From contig CAYYLL010000027.1 in assembly GCA_964472525.1 (NCBI GenBank), forward strand, positions 1 to 41,288: a DNA stretch of 41,288 bases, in the 5' to 3' direction. Source of the stretch: SZUA-37 sp964472525 (GTDB taxonomy: Bacteria > Pseudomonadota > Gammaproteobacteria > UBA6429 > Thiohalophilaceae). The first letter of the stretch is position 1. The number at the start of each line of letters is the position of its first letter. Under the pieces are notes generated by a model. That model was not told where the DNA came from. It saw only the letters and a program-made list of their open reading frames with translations, and did no database searches. Made by a program: the position numbers and the translations under genes. Positions 25,872 through 34,357 of the stretch are shown piece by piece.

Positions 25872-26573
25872 TTACTTAATATGGAAATATTCTTCAACAC
25901 TGTCGACCTGTTCAAGTTCTTTTTCGGATAAAGCTATGAGTTTATCGGCATCAGTTTCATTCATTATTTTATGTATGACAGTATCAACTTTTTGAATTAA
26001 TGCCACGTTATTTCTTTTGCTTAAAATAATTGCTTTAACCTTATCCCATGTTGCCTTTAAGTCAGCCTTTCTAATTTCAATTAAAGTTTTATTTTTAATG
26101 TTTCCAGAAGGATATTTATTGAGAATCAGTAATTCGCGCCCAAGATAATCCATCCATGCCACGTTCTTTTCATATTGGTATTTAAATTCTGTTGTAATAA
26201 TCAACTGCCCCGAGAATTGGTTAATAATAGAGGCGAGTGCAGATATATCATCCATTTCATTTATCTCAATGGATACCAAATTGAACCAAGAGTTTTGCAA
26301 TGCAATTTCTCTCGATAATGAATCAGACTTGTTTCTTTTTAGGTTAATCTGATTTAATTCACTCATCCTATTACGAATTTCTTTATAATATTTCCTAAGC
26401 TTCTTATCATTTTTATTCCCTATTTCTTCTAGCATATCTTCTATTGGTGATTCCATTTGAATAAATTGCTGATTAATTGTATTTATCTTTATCGTTTGTG
26501 CATTGACCGCGGGAGATATAATCGCTGTTCCTAAAATAGCATACAGTACAAATTGTTTATATTCTGAAATCAT
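25872..26573 (-). CDS. unknown secreted protein at the head of the efflux operon
   Basis: I do not recognise this 233-aa protein. It has a signal peptide (FVLYAILGTAIISPAVNAQ, cleavage after about residue 25). The mature part is mostly charged and probably helical (EDMLEEIGNKNDKKLRKYYKEIRNRMSEL), without cysteines or obvious metal motifs. It is 55 nt upstream of the channel gene on the same strand and is the first gene downstream of the divergent promoter region, so it is probably co-expressed. The base composition is more AT-rich than the pump genes. A periplasmic sensor, metal chaperone or accessory factor are all possible; nothing in the sequence decides. Confidence 0.75.
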   Translation of the reverse strand: MISEYKQFVLYAILGTAIISPAVNAQTIKINTINQQFIQMESPIEDMLEEIGNKNDKKLRKYYKEIRNRMSELNQINLKRNKSDSLSREIALQNSWFNLVSIEINEMDDISALASIINQFSGQLIITTEFKYQYEKNVAWMDYLGRELLILNKYPSGNIKNKTLIEIRKADLKATWDKVKAIILSKRNNVALIQKVDTVIHKIMNETDADKLIALSEKELEQVDSVEEYFHIK

Positions 26574-26950
26574 TTTTAGTCACCATCTACATTATTTATA
26601 ATATTAATGATAGTTTATACCTCAATACCTTGTAGTGAGCATTCCTGAACATTACCTTTTGGAAAGGTAATGGCCTGCGGTGACCGTTTAACAAAAAATT
26701 CTATTTTTACAAGAAACAAAGTCTTTAGATGTACTGGGTAACACGTATTTAGAAAACACAGCTCAGTGCAAGGAATAAGGTGACTTTTGAACGATATGAA
26801 TAGCGGATAGATCCTGTCGCAATGGGAGGATGTGTCTTATTCGAGTTAACTTGTGACTGATCCGCTCGATAAATTTGTCTGACATATGTTTGGTTAAACC
26901 TTTCTAAATCGTAACCCATAAAAGGAGGAAAAACCGTTTATAATGTTCTT
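26574..26950. promoter_or_regulatory. divergent control region of the efflux operon and its two-component system
   Basis: No gene is seen here. A perfect 10-bp inverted repeat CATTACCTTT/AAAGGTAATG with a 3-nt loop lies at 26650-26672. Shorter inverted pairs are AGCGGAT (26802)/ATCCGCT (26860), ATCCT (26811)/AGGAT (26827) and GGTT-A-AACC (26892-26900). TATAAT at 26939-26944 is a good -10 box for the plus-strand regulator gene and would place its transcription start at or next to the ATG. Confidence 0.5.
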
Positions 26951-27628
26951 ATGCACTTATTACTTATTGAAGACGACAGAGAAGCTGCTGCTTGGTTGGC
27001 AAAGGGGTTACAGGAACTTGGCCATATTATTGACCATGCTGCAAACGGTAAAGATGGCCTGCACATGGCATTAATTGGTAATTATGATGTTTTAATCGTA
27101 GACCGGATGTTGCCGGAACGTGACGGCTTGTCAGTTATTCGTGTGCTACGGGCAGACAAAAAACATGTACCAGTGCTAGTACTCAGTGCTTTAGGTGAGG
27201 TGGACGACCGCGTTGAAGGCTTGCGTGCAGGTGGTGATGATTATCTGGTAAAACCTTATGCATTTAATGAGCTAGTTGCCCGTATCGAAGCATTAGCCCG
27301 TCGTTCGGTCGATCCCGTATTGCCTTCATATTTACGTGTTGCTGATTTAGAACTGGATCTTAACACACACAAGGTTCGTCGTAACGGTAAGGAAATTCGT
27401 TTGCAGCCAAAGGAACTACAATTACTTGAATATCTGATGCGGCACAAAGATCAAATAGTAACTCGTACTATGCTATTAGAGCATGTTTGGGATTTTCATT
27501 TCGATCCCCAAACTAATGTCGTTGACACTCAAATATCCCGTCTGCGCAGCAAAATTGATAAAGGGTTTAACACCGTACTTTTACATACTTTGCGCGGACG
27601 TGGCTATCGCCTGAGTGCTAATGAATAG
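26951..27628 (+). CDS. OmpR-family response regulator of the efflux operon
   Basis: 225-aa regulator with receiver residues E7-D8-D9, the phospho-acceptor D51 in VLIVDRMLPERDG, S/A in LVLSALGE and K in LVKPYAF. A winged-helix DNA-binding domain follows with the typical VVDTQISRLRSKIDKGFNTVLLHTLRGRGYRL end. It is divergent from the pump operon and followed by its kinase with an 8-nt overlap, the usual layout of CusR/CzcR-type control. The -10 box is only 6 nt before the ATG; an AGGAGG at 26923 is too far upstream to serve this start. Confidence 0.93.
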   Translation: MHLLLIEDDREAAAWLAKGLQELGHIIDHAANGKDGLHMALIGNYDVLIVDRMLPERDGLSVIRVLRADKKHVPVLVLSALGEVDDRVEGLRAGGDDYLVKPYAFNELVARIEALARRSVDPVLPSYLRVADLELDLNTHKVRRNGKEIRLQPKELQLLEYLMRHKDQIVTRTMLLEHVWDFHFDPQTNVVDTQISRLRSKIDKGFNTVLLHTLRGRGYRLSANE

Positions 27629-29036
27629 ACTACTACGTACCAGTGCGTTGCGACTTTCGCTACGTTATGCACTGCTATATGTGTTGATAGCTGGCAGCGG
27701 GCTAGCCGCACTGTACTGGGCGACTAGCCGTTATGTCGATAGTCAAATTGCTACCGGCCTGAAGCATCAGTTACAAACACTAGAGACGATTGAATCAACC
27801 AAAGGCAGAAAAGCCTTGATTACTTTGTTACAAAACCGTCCTGCATTTGATCCGGAAAATCATCGTTTTATTTTGTTGCTTGGCCCAAAGGGTACAAAAG
27901 TAATCGGCGATCTAAAAGGTTGGCCTGCTGCTGCACGTACCGACAAAAAAGTACGTAATGTATGGATAGATGAATCATTAATACCATATAAGATGGATGA
28001 CCATGATGGCTACTGGCCAACTATTGCTACTCGACTTAAGGATGGCAGCCAACTGTTAATCGCACAAAGCGTTCGGCAGGCAGAAGATTTGCAAGAGTTT
28101 ATTTTAAGTGCGTTATTTGCGACATTAGTAACAATTATCGGCCTGACTCTGGTTTTGGGCTGGCGAATGGGACAGCAGATGTTAGTACGTATTGACCAAA
28201 TCAATCTGACTGCCAACAATATTCTGGACGGTAACCTTGAACAACGTATTCCCATTAGTAACCTTAATGATGAATTTGATGATTTGGCTAAAAATCTTAA
28301 TGCCATGCTTGAGCACATAGGTAGACTTATTGAGGGTATGCATCAGGTTACTGACAATGTTGCCCATGATCTACGTCAACCACTAACTCGTCTGCGAAAC
28401 CGTTTGGATGTGATATTGCTAGAGCAACGCACTGTGGATGAATACATTGCAGCTCAGGAAGATATGCGTACCGATATTGAGAGTATCATTCAGACCTTTA
28501 ATGCATTGCTGGAGATTGCTCAAACTGAATCAGGGCATTTCCGTGGTGAAATGACTATTCTGAATATTTCGACATTAGCACTGGAATTAGGTACTTTCTA
28601 TCAGGATGTTTTTAATGAGCACGGGCAGCGAATTCATTTATTGGTAGAACCTGAGCTTTACATCAAGGGTAACCGTCAGTTAATTGGACAAGCCATAAGT
28701 AATTTGTTGGATAACGCCTACAAATATGCGGGTGATGGGGCGACCATTCAGCTTCAAATCAATCGTACAGAGCAATATATCGATTTAAAAATTTGTGATA
28801 ATGGCCCAGGTATTCCGGTTGGGCAACGTGAACAAGTTGTGAAGCGCTTTGTGCGACTGGACAGCGCACGCAGCACACCTGGTAATGGCCTTGGGTTGAG
28901 CCTTGTTGCTGCAATTGCACATGTGCATGCTACTCAGCTCATACTCAGCGACAACCAGCCAGGACTCTGTTTCCTTATGCGTTTTCATACTGCATCCAAA
29001 AATAACGATAATGATGACGAGGTTGGTTTAAGCTAA
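27621..29036 (+). CDS. sensor histidine kinase of the efflux operon
   Basis: 471-aa kinase starting at ATG 27621, which overlaps the regulator by 8 nt (an in-frame GTG at 27615 is possible). TM1 is at about 12-33 and TM2 at about 160-181, bounding a periplasmic domain of about 125 residues. HAMP follows, then the phosphorylated H249 in NVAHDLRQPLTRLRNRL. The ATPase boxes are N (AISNLLDNAYKYA), G1 (DNGPGIP) and G2 (GNGLGLSLVAAIA). The AHDLRQPLTRLR form of the H-box is common in kinases linked to metal or drug efflux. The inducer is unknown. Confidence 0.92.
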   Translation: MNRLLRTSALRLSLRYALLYVLIAGSGLAALYWATSRYVDSQIATGLKHQLQTLETIESTKGRKALITLLQNRPAFDPENHRFILLLGPKGTKVIGDLKGWPAAARTDKKVRNVWIDESLIPYKMDDHDGYWPTIATRLKDGSQLLIAQSVRQAEDLQEFILSALFATLVTIIGLTLVLGWRMGQQMLVRIDQINLTANNILDGNLEQRIPISNLNDEFDDLAKNLNAMLEHIGRLIEGMHQVTDNVAHDLRQPLTRLRNRLDVILLEQRTVDEYIAAQEDMRTDIESIIQTFNALLEIAQTESGHFRGEMTILNISTLALELGTFYQDVFNEHGQRIHLLVEPELYIKGNRQLIGQAISNLLDNAYKYAGDGATIQLQINRTEQYIDLKICDNGPGIPVGQREQVVKRFVRLDSARSTPGNGLGLSLVAAIAHVHATQLILSDNQPGLCFLMRFHTASKNNDNDDEVGLS

Positions 29037-29499
29037 AAGCTAGCGAAATAGATAAAACCCAATAATTGAATAATTAAGTTTGAATATTGTTATCTGGGTA
29101 TACTTAATTCTGAGTAATGTTGATACGTTTATGTTTTATGCTGAAATACAGGATTAAATAGTTGTCCCTGAAGAATATTTAACGTATTAATAATAAAGAA
29201 AAAAGTAGTTAAAATAGTTTGTAAGAAAACAAGCGAATACGCTCAAAACCTTGCAAACTACGAAACCCAAAATTGCTTATAATTACCCTGATCTATTTCA
29301 TTTTCAGTGGACATAAATTCTTAATTTATCACACCCACTGTGTTGTTTATCTGTATAAAAATCTCGACGTAGGTGGACATTCTATACTGTATTCGTAATG
29401 AAGATGAGAGAAGAGCGTGAAACTGAATAAATTTCTTTGACATGAGTACTAAATTTGGGTGCAAAGACTAAAAAAACCGCGGCAGTATCACTAATAAAA
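29037..29499. other. gene-free AT-rich stretch with one nested hairpin
   Basis: No coding region is supported on either strand. The only structure I see is TAGTTTGTAAG (29215-29225) facing CTTGCAAACTA (29250-29260), 10 of 11 bp paired. A second stem, AGCG-AATA-CGCT (29232-29243), lies inside it. No T-run follows, so it is not a standard terminator. Confidence 0.5.
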
Positions 29500-29757
29500 T
29501 CAATTGGTTAGTTGAGTTTTTGCATATCCTTTTCGCACCCATTTTATTTTAAATCTTTGAATTAACATTACTTGTCGATTTTGCTCGCTTTCCGTCATTA
29601 CTTTGGGTACAAAGGGTGAGTACAAAACAGAATGATTGCTACGTGTAGTCCTTAGTAAAGATAGCTTCCGTCTGGCATCTATTATTTTAGATGCCAATGT
29701 GCCTGATAGTAAGTATGAATATTCATTTGTAACTGTTTGTTCTCGTTTTATATTCAT
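29500..29757 (-). CDS. small hypothetical protein, doubtful
   Basis: An 85-aa ORF, lysine/arginine-rich, starting MNIKREQTVTNEYSYLL, divergent from sixA with 51 nt between the starts. There is no clear ribosome binding site and I recognise no family. It may be real because it fills an otherwise empty interval and lacks the look of a shadow frame, but the evidence is weak. Confidence 0.3.
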   Translation of the reverse strand: MNIKREQTVTNEYSYLLSGTLASKIIDARRKLSLLRTTRSNHSVLYSPFVPKVMTESEQNRQVMLIQRFKIKWVRKGYAKTQLTN

Positions 29758-29808
29758 AAGGTTTAAAATAAAAAATATTTTTATAACGGTTAATTAAAAG
29801 AAATTGAA

Positions 29809-30267
29809 ATGCCAACTCTTTATATAATGCGACATGGAAAAGCTGAAAACACAGCGCCCGATATTAATCGACATCTAAGTCGTAAGGGGCAAGAAAAAGT
29901 AAAAAGTGTTGCTAGGCTACTTAGTGATAATAATATTAAAATTAATCAAGCTATATATTCACCCGCTGCACGAGCAAAAGAAACGGCCTTGTTAATGTGC
30001 CAAGGTTTAAATATCACAGATAAAAATCAGTTTGAAGATGCGCGAATTTATAATGCATCTGTTTCTGAACTGCAAAGTGTACTCTCTGAAATTAATAAAC
30101 AATTAGAATCTGTTTTATTAGTCGGGCATAACCCAGGGTTAGCCGATCTTGTTTTAAACTTGTGTGAGGAGGCTATTAGTTTGTCTGCTGGAGATATTGC
30201 TGTCGTGTATGGCGAGTCTTGGGACGATATTAGTCATTGTAAATGTAAGCTTGTAGAAAAGTATTAG
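29809..30267 (+). CDS. sixA: SixA-type phosphohistidine phosphatase
   Basis: A 152-aa histidine phosphatase with the catalytic R8-H9-G10 in YIMRHGKAEN, the conserved arginine in YSPAARAKETALL, and the second histidine in LLVGHNPGLADL. The size and the missing C-terminal extension fit SixA, which in E. coli removes phosphate from histidine on the nitrogen-related PTS protein. No PTS or phosphorelay gene is adjacent. Confidence 0.88.
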   Translation: MPTLYIMRHGKAENTAPDINRHLSRKGQEKVKSVARLLSDNNIKINQAIYSPAARAKETALLMCQGLNITDKNQFEDARIYNASVSELQSVLSEINKQLESVLLVGHNPGLADLVLNLCEEAISLSAGDIAVVYGESWDDISHCKCKLVEKY

Positions 30268-30338
30268 CTTAATATTAGTTCAACGAGCTACAAGCTTTTG
30301 CTCATTACGTTTTCGCTATCGGACAGGTGTCAATAATA

Positions 30339-31043
30339 ATGCAAGATAACTTTGAATTTTTAAGTGACGATGATTTGGATTGGCTAGATACCTTTTTGCT
30401 GGACCGTTTTGATGATGAAGCAGACGATGATCTTGATGCCGATGAGGGTGTGTTATGTGTTTCAGAACTGGATGGCTTTTTTACGGCTATTGTGAGTGGG
30501 CCTGTAATGATTCCTCCTTCCGAGTGGATGCCTGCATTATGGGGTGATTTTCCACCAGAATGGGATAATGAAGAAGAACTCAAAAAAGCATTATCTTTAT
30601 TTATGCAGCATATGAATAGTATTGCTGCAACCTTAATGGCGCAACCTGATTATTTTGAAGCACTATTTTTAGAACGTGTTGTAGAGGATAAAACCTATAC
30701 CATTGTGGATGAATGGTGTGAAGGTTATATGCGTGGTGTTGGAATGGCAACAGAACAGTGGGATCTTAATGGTATGGATATGAACATTTTATTAACACCC
30801 ATCATATCGTTTACGGGGGAAGCAGGCTGGAAGGCTCACAAAAATCTTAATCATACGGAAATAGAAAACCTGCAAAAAGTCATTACCCCTAATGTGCGTG
30901 AGATTCATGCTTATTGGTTGGCTAAACGGAAAGACGAAGTAATAACGGATTCCCCTATACAACGAGCTGAACCTCGTATTGGGCGAAATGAGCCTTGTCC
31001 CTGTGGCAGTGGAAAAAAGTATAAAAAGTGCTGTTTGCACTAG
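30339..31043 (+). CDS. UPF0149 (YecA/YgfB-like) protein with SEC-C motif
   Basis: A 234-aa acidic protein. The N-terminal half shows the UPF0149 signature LDGFFTAIVSGPVMIPPSEWMPALWG. The C-terminus is a SEC-C zinc motif RNEPCPCGSGKKYKKCC, as in SecA and YecA. ATG 30339 is chosen because AGGTG stands 9 nt upstream; GTG 30327 is in frame but its own upstream is weaker. SEC-C motifs bind zinc and in some proteins contact ribosomes or SecB; the function here is unknown. Confidence 0.87.
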   Translation: MQDNFEFLSDDDLDWLDTFLLDRFDDEADDDLDADEGVLCVSELDGFFTAIVSGPVMIPPSEWMPALWGDFPPEWDNEEELKKALSLFMQHMNSIAATLMAQPDYFEALFLERVVEDKTYTIVDEWCEGYMRGVGMATEQWDLNGMDMNILLTPIISFTGEAGWKAHKNLNHTEIENLQKVITPNVREIHAYWLAKRKDEVITDSPIQRAEPRIGRNEPCPCGSGKKYKKCCLH

Positions 31044-31272
31044 ACAATGACTTATTTTATTTACTACGCACAAAATAGACACGCTGTTTAGCAAAATCTG
31101 GAAGGCCCCCCGTCGGAATGAAATACTAAGCCCACCTGTAAATATCGATATTAAAAGCCAAATAAAGGATTATTCAATAAAAAATTGATATTTCCTCAGT
31201 CTAACCTATAATAGCCTTAATTAAGTATTTTGTTTGCATATAATATGGGTAAGGGTTAAATATTAGGCTGTT

Positions 31273-31605
31273 ATGGATCTTTACATACTATCAGATAACA
31301 CTATCGAGCTTGAGCTTGGCAATCGGTTTAGAGCACTGCGTTTAGCAAAAAATATCAGCCAAAAAGAACTGGCAGGGTTAACAATGCTGTCACTTAATTC
31401 CATCAAGTCGCTTGAGTCGGGGCGTGGCAAGCTATCAACGATTATCGCGGTATTAAGGGAACTCGGCGCATTAGAGCAGTTGGATAGCTTTATTCCAGAA
31501 ACATCAATAAGCCCAATACAACTTGCAAAAATGCAGGGCAAAGTACGTGAACGTGCATCGGGCTATCGTGTAAAAAATAACCCGGAAAACGAATCCAAAT
31601 GGTAA
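31273..31605 (+). CDS. HipB-family HTH antitoxin / autorepressor, second copy
   Basis: A 110-aa protein with an Xre-type HTH at about residues 14-60 (LGNRFRALRLAKNISQKELAGLTMLSLNSIKSLESGRG). The C-terminal tail RERASGYRVKNNPENESKW is basic. It overlaps hipA by 7 nt. Two TATAAT-like boxes lie 20-75 nt upstream. It is not a close copy of the first HipB of the window: length, HTH residues and tail differ. Confidence 0.88.
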   Translation: MDLYILSDNTIELELGNRFRALRLAKNISQKELAGLTMLSLNSIKSLESGRGKLSTIIAVLRELGALEQLDSFIPETSISPIQLAKMQGKVRERASGYRVKNNPENESKW

Positions 31606-32912
31606 AAAAAGTTGATACCGCCCTAGTGATGTTATGGGGGGAGTTGATAGGTGCCGTGTCTTGGTTGGATAATCGTGGTTATGCTATTTTTGAATATGAT
31701 CAAAATTTTCTTAAACAAGGGTTAGATATTGCGCCGATTCATATGAGTCTCGATACAGCGCGCAAAGGCGACAGCAAGTTTTCGTTTGCATCACTCAACA
31801 AAGATACCTTTATGGGTTTGCCGGGTTTATTGGCTGATGCCTTGCCGGACAAATTTGGTAATAGCATTATCGATACTTGGTTGATCCGCAATGGCCGTGA
31901 TAGTACGGGTTTCAGCCCAGTGGAAAGGCTTTGTTATATCGGTAAACGAGGCATGGGGGCCTTAGAATTTTCACCGGCAATGATGGGTAAGTACGATACC
32001 TCGGTATCGGTTGAAGTCGCTGAACTCGTTAAGTTAACGCAACAAATAATGAATGACCGCAATATACTTGATGTAAGCTTGAATAACGTCGAGAGTGACA
32101 GCGCCGATGCTGTTTTAGATATTTTACGGGTAGGTACTTCTGCGGGGGGCGCGCGACCCAAGGCCGTTATTGCAATGGACGATAGCGGCAATGTGATGTC
32201 AGGTCAGGCCGACGTACCTGAAGGGTATGACTACTGGATATTAAAATTTGACGGTGTAACCGATTTAGAATTAGGCGAACCAAAAGGCTATGGAAGAATT
32301 GAGTACGCGTATTATCGAATGGCAAAAGCAGCCAACATTAATATAACGGAGTGTAAGCTATTAGAAGAAAATGGTCGCGCTCATTTTATGACGAAACGCT
32401 TTGATAGAGTTAAGGGTAAAAAACTGCACATGCAGTCTTTATGCGGAATCGCTCATTATGATTTTAATATGGCCGGTGCATACAGTTACGAGCAGGCTTT
32501 TATGGTCATGCGACAACTACGCTTAAGTAAGGCAGAAGCCGAGCAACAGTACCGACGTATGCTGTTTAATATTATTGCGCGCAATCAGGATGACCATACC
32601 AAGAATATTTCTTTTTTAATGGGTATTGATGGCAAGTGGTATTTGTCGCCAGCGTATGATGTTACTTACTCACATAACCCTGCCGGGAAATGGACCAACC
32701 AGCATCAAATGAGTTTAAACGGAAAACGAGATAATTTTACCCGAGAAGATTTAATTCAGGTAGGTGAGTCTATTAGCCTATCGAAACCTGAAGAAGTGCT
32801 TAACGAGGTAATTACCGCTGTTGAGAAATGGGCAGATTATGCAAAAGATGCAGGACTAAAAAAAGAGCTTATTTTAGATATTAGTCGGCATCATCGTACC
32901 GGCATTCATTAA
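31599..32912 (+). CDS. HipA-family serine/threonine kinase toxin, intact
   Basis: 437-aa kinase with the N-terminal HipA subdomain (about 1-110), the Gly-rich loop GTSAGGARPKAV (about 179-190), MTKRFDR, the catalytic loop FNIIARNQDDHTKN (about 322-335) and the metal-binding SPAYD (about 350). HipA toxins phosphorylate a cytosolic target, glutamyl-tRNA synthetase in E. coli, and induce dormancy. Its target here is unknown. The frame is open throughout, unlike the first hipA; the same Gly-rich motif carries six G here. A 9-bp direct repeat TAAGCCCAC occurs 138 nt upstream of hipB and 19 nt after the hipA stop. Confidence 0.92.
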   Translation: MVKKVDTALVMLWGELIGAVSWLDNRGYAIFEYDQNFLKQGLDIAPIHMSLDTARKGDSKFSFASLNKDTFMGLPGLLADALPDKFGNSIIDTWLIRNGRDSTGFSPVERLCYIGKRGMGALEFSPAMMGKYDTSVSVEVAELVKLTQQIMNDRNILDVSLNNVESDSADAVLDILRVGTSAGGARPKAVIAMDDSGNVMSGQADVPEGYDYWILKFDGVTDLELGEPKGYGRIEYAYYRMAKAANINITECKLLEENGRAHFMTKRFDRVKGKKLHMQSLCGIAHYDFNMAGAYSYEQAFMVMRQLRLSKAEAEQQYRRMLFNIIARNQDDHTKNISFLMGIDGKWYLSPAYDVTYSHNPAGKWTNQHQMSLNGKRDNFTREDLIQVGESISLSKPEEVLNEVITAVEKWADYAKDAGLKKELILDISRHHRTGIH

Positions 32913-32980
32913 ATAGTGTAGGTTCTTTTTTTAAGCCCACATTCTTTATCACTTTAATGTAACTGATGCGGGGTTGTTGT

Positions 32981-33006
32981 CGCTACAAGCAAGTATGCTT
33001 GTAGCG
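32981..33006. terminator. perfect 11-bp hairpin between convergent genes
   Basis: CGCTACAAGCA (32981-32991) and TGCTTGTAGCG (32996-33006) pair perfectly around a 4-nt loop. It sits between the end of hipA and the end of the DsrC-like gene, so it could stop transcription from both sides. Neither side has a T-run, so intrinsic termination is not certain. Confidence 0.5.
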
Positions 33007-33033
33007 GGAAATGAGTTTATCTTCTGTATTTTA

Positions 33034-33372
33034 TTAACCCGTACTCCAACCACGCGGTCGTCGCATACCGGCAATTTTACAAGCCTGCTTTACATAGCCA
33101 TAGGGGAACAATTTAAACAAATGGGTCTTAGCGGTTTTTTTATTGTAGTTACACTCATTAATCATAAAGCTAACAACATGGCGCACATCGGGTGCGACTT
33201 TTCTGTCCATCCAGTAGTTCCGCATAAAGTTAAGAATTGACCAATATTCATCTGTCAGCGTCAGTTCTTCTTTTGCAGCAAGATCATTGGCAACACTTGT
33301 ATCCCAGTCTTCCGGGTCAACCAGATAACCTTCGACATCCAAATCCAATGTAGTTTGTATTTCAGTAGTCAT
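33034..33372 (-). CDS. DsrC/TusE/RspA-family protein lacking the C-terminal cysteine
   Basis: A 112-aa DsrC-family protein. ATG 33372 is chosen over 33390 because GAGAGG stands 6-7 nt before it. The body matches the family (VEGYLVDPEDWDTSVANDLAAKEE, LTDEYWSILNFMRNYW, PYGYVKQACKIAGM). DsrC uses two C-terminal cysteines to carry sulfur as a trisulfide, while TusE keeps only the last. Here the upstream cysteine (C98, QACKIAG) is present but the position of the last cysteine is tryptophan (W109, RPRGW). That excludes the normal sulfur-carrier chemistry. It may be a RspA-type regulatory member. It is divergent from a LysR gene. Confidence 0.85.
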   Translation of the reverse strand: MTTEIQTTLDLDVEGYLVDPEDWDTSVANDLAAKEELTLTDEYWSILNFMRNYWMDRKVAPDVRHVVSFMINECNYNKKTAKTHLFKLFPYGYVKQACKIAGMRRPRGWSTG

Positions 33373-33409
33373 GTTCAGCCTCTCTTTCATTGATTTATAT
33401 TTACATTAT

Positions 33410-33458
33410 CGATAGTATTCAATATCTGTCAAACGATATTATTCAATGGATACTATCG
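33410..33458. promoter_or_regulatory. inverted repeat in the DsrC-like/LysR divergent region
   Basis: CGATAGTATTC (33410-33420) and GGATACTATCG (33448-33458) form an 11-bp inverted repeat with one mismatch. ATTATCGATA is repeated at 33405 and 33461. LysR regulators typically bind such dyads between divergent promoters, so this is a candidate site for the adjacent regulator. Confidence 0.45.
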
Positions 33459-33508
33459 GAATTATCGATATAAAAGAGTTAAAACAGACAAGTTAAGAGT
33501 ATCAGTCG

Positions 33509-34357
33509 ATGGATATTGAACAATCCCGAACCTTTCTGGCCATTAGTGCCCACGGTAGTTTTCTTGCGGCTGCCCGACAGTTGTATGTTACGCAGTCGAC
33601 GGTTAGCGCACGTATTCAGCGGTTGGAAGAAGAATTGGGTGCGCGGCTGTTCGTGCGCAACCGTTCTGGTGCTAGCTTAACGCCTGCCGGACGCCGCTTT
33701 TTGCAACATGCTAAAAGATTGGTACTGACCGCCGAGCAGGCGCGCCATGAAGTTGGCTTGCCGAATCGGTATCGGGCTACCATTCGTATTGGAGGGCGGA
33801 TAGCATTATGGGAAGGTTTTTTACCCGCATGGGTTGGTTGGATGCGCAGCACGGCAGCCGATGTTGCTATTCGTAGTGAGATAGGTTTCGAGGAAGATCT
33901 GATGCGACAACTGGTCGAAGGTACGCTTGATATTGGTCTGATGTATACCCCCAGTCACAGCCCGGGTCTGGTTGTTGAACACCTGTTCGATGAAACGTTA
34001 GTACTCGTCAGTAGCCGGGCCGACGATACCAAACCGGGGAACGATTATATTTATGTTGAATGGGGCCCCGGTTTTTACGATAAACACGCGCGCAGTTACC
34101 CCGACTTAGAACGTCCCCCGCAAGTGGTTAATATCGGCTGGTTGGGTATACAACTGCTCCTCAGTAATGGCGGTAGCTGTTTCCTGCCTGCACGAATGGC
34201 CGAACCATTTATTGCTACTGGTAGTCTTTATCGGGTTGCAGGAACACCCGAATATGTTCACCCTGCTTATATGATCTACCCGCGCGAAAGTGATAATCCG
34301 GTGTTAGCTCAGGCTTTGCAAGGGTTGCGTCAACTGGCTGAGACACTCCCTAAATAA
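33509..34357 (+). CDS. LysR-family transcriptional regulator
   Basis: 282 aa with the N-terminal HTH (FLAISAHGSFLAAARQLYVTQSTVSARIQRLEEELGARLFVR, about residues 10-51), the helical linker and a periplasmic-binding-protein-like effector domain. The inducer is not predictable. It is divergent from the DsrC-like gene, the classic arrangement for a regulator and its target. It converges on the dnr-like gene and overlaps its 3' end by 8 nt. Confidence 0.92.
   Translation: MDIEQSRTFLAISAHGSFLAAARQLYVTQSTVSARIQRLEEELGARLFVRNRSGASLTPAGRRFLQHAKRLVLTAEQARHEVGLPNRYRATIRIGGRIALWEGFLPAWVGWMRSTAADVAIRSEIGFEEDLMRQLVEGTLDIGLMYTPSHSPGLVVEHLFDETLVLVSSRADDTKPGNDYIYVEWGPGFYDKHARSYPDLERPPQVVNIGWLGIQLLLSNGGSCFLPARMAEPFIATGSLYRVAGTPEYVHPAYMIYPRESDNPVLAQALQGLRQLAETLPK

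Noticed and set aside
31141..31152. Perfect palindrome AATATCGATATT upstream of hipB2
   Set aside because: It is short, made of low-complexity bases and 120 nt away from the gene; no support as an operator.
32974..33240. 88-codon ORF opposite the DsrC-like gene
   Set aside because: It is the shadow of a clear family member on the other strand.
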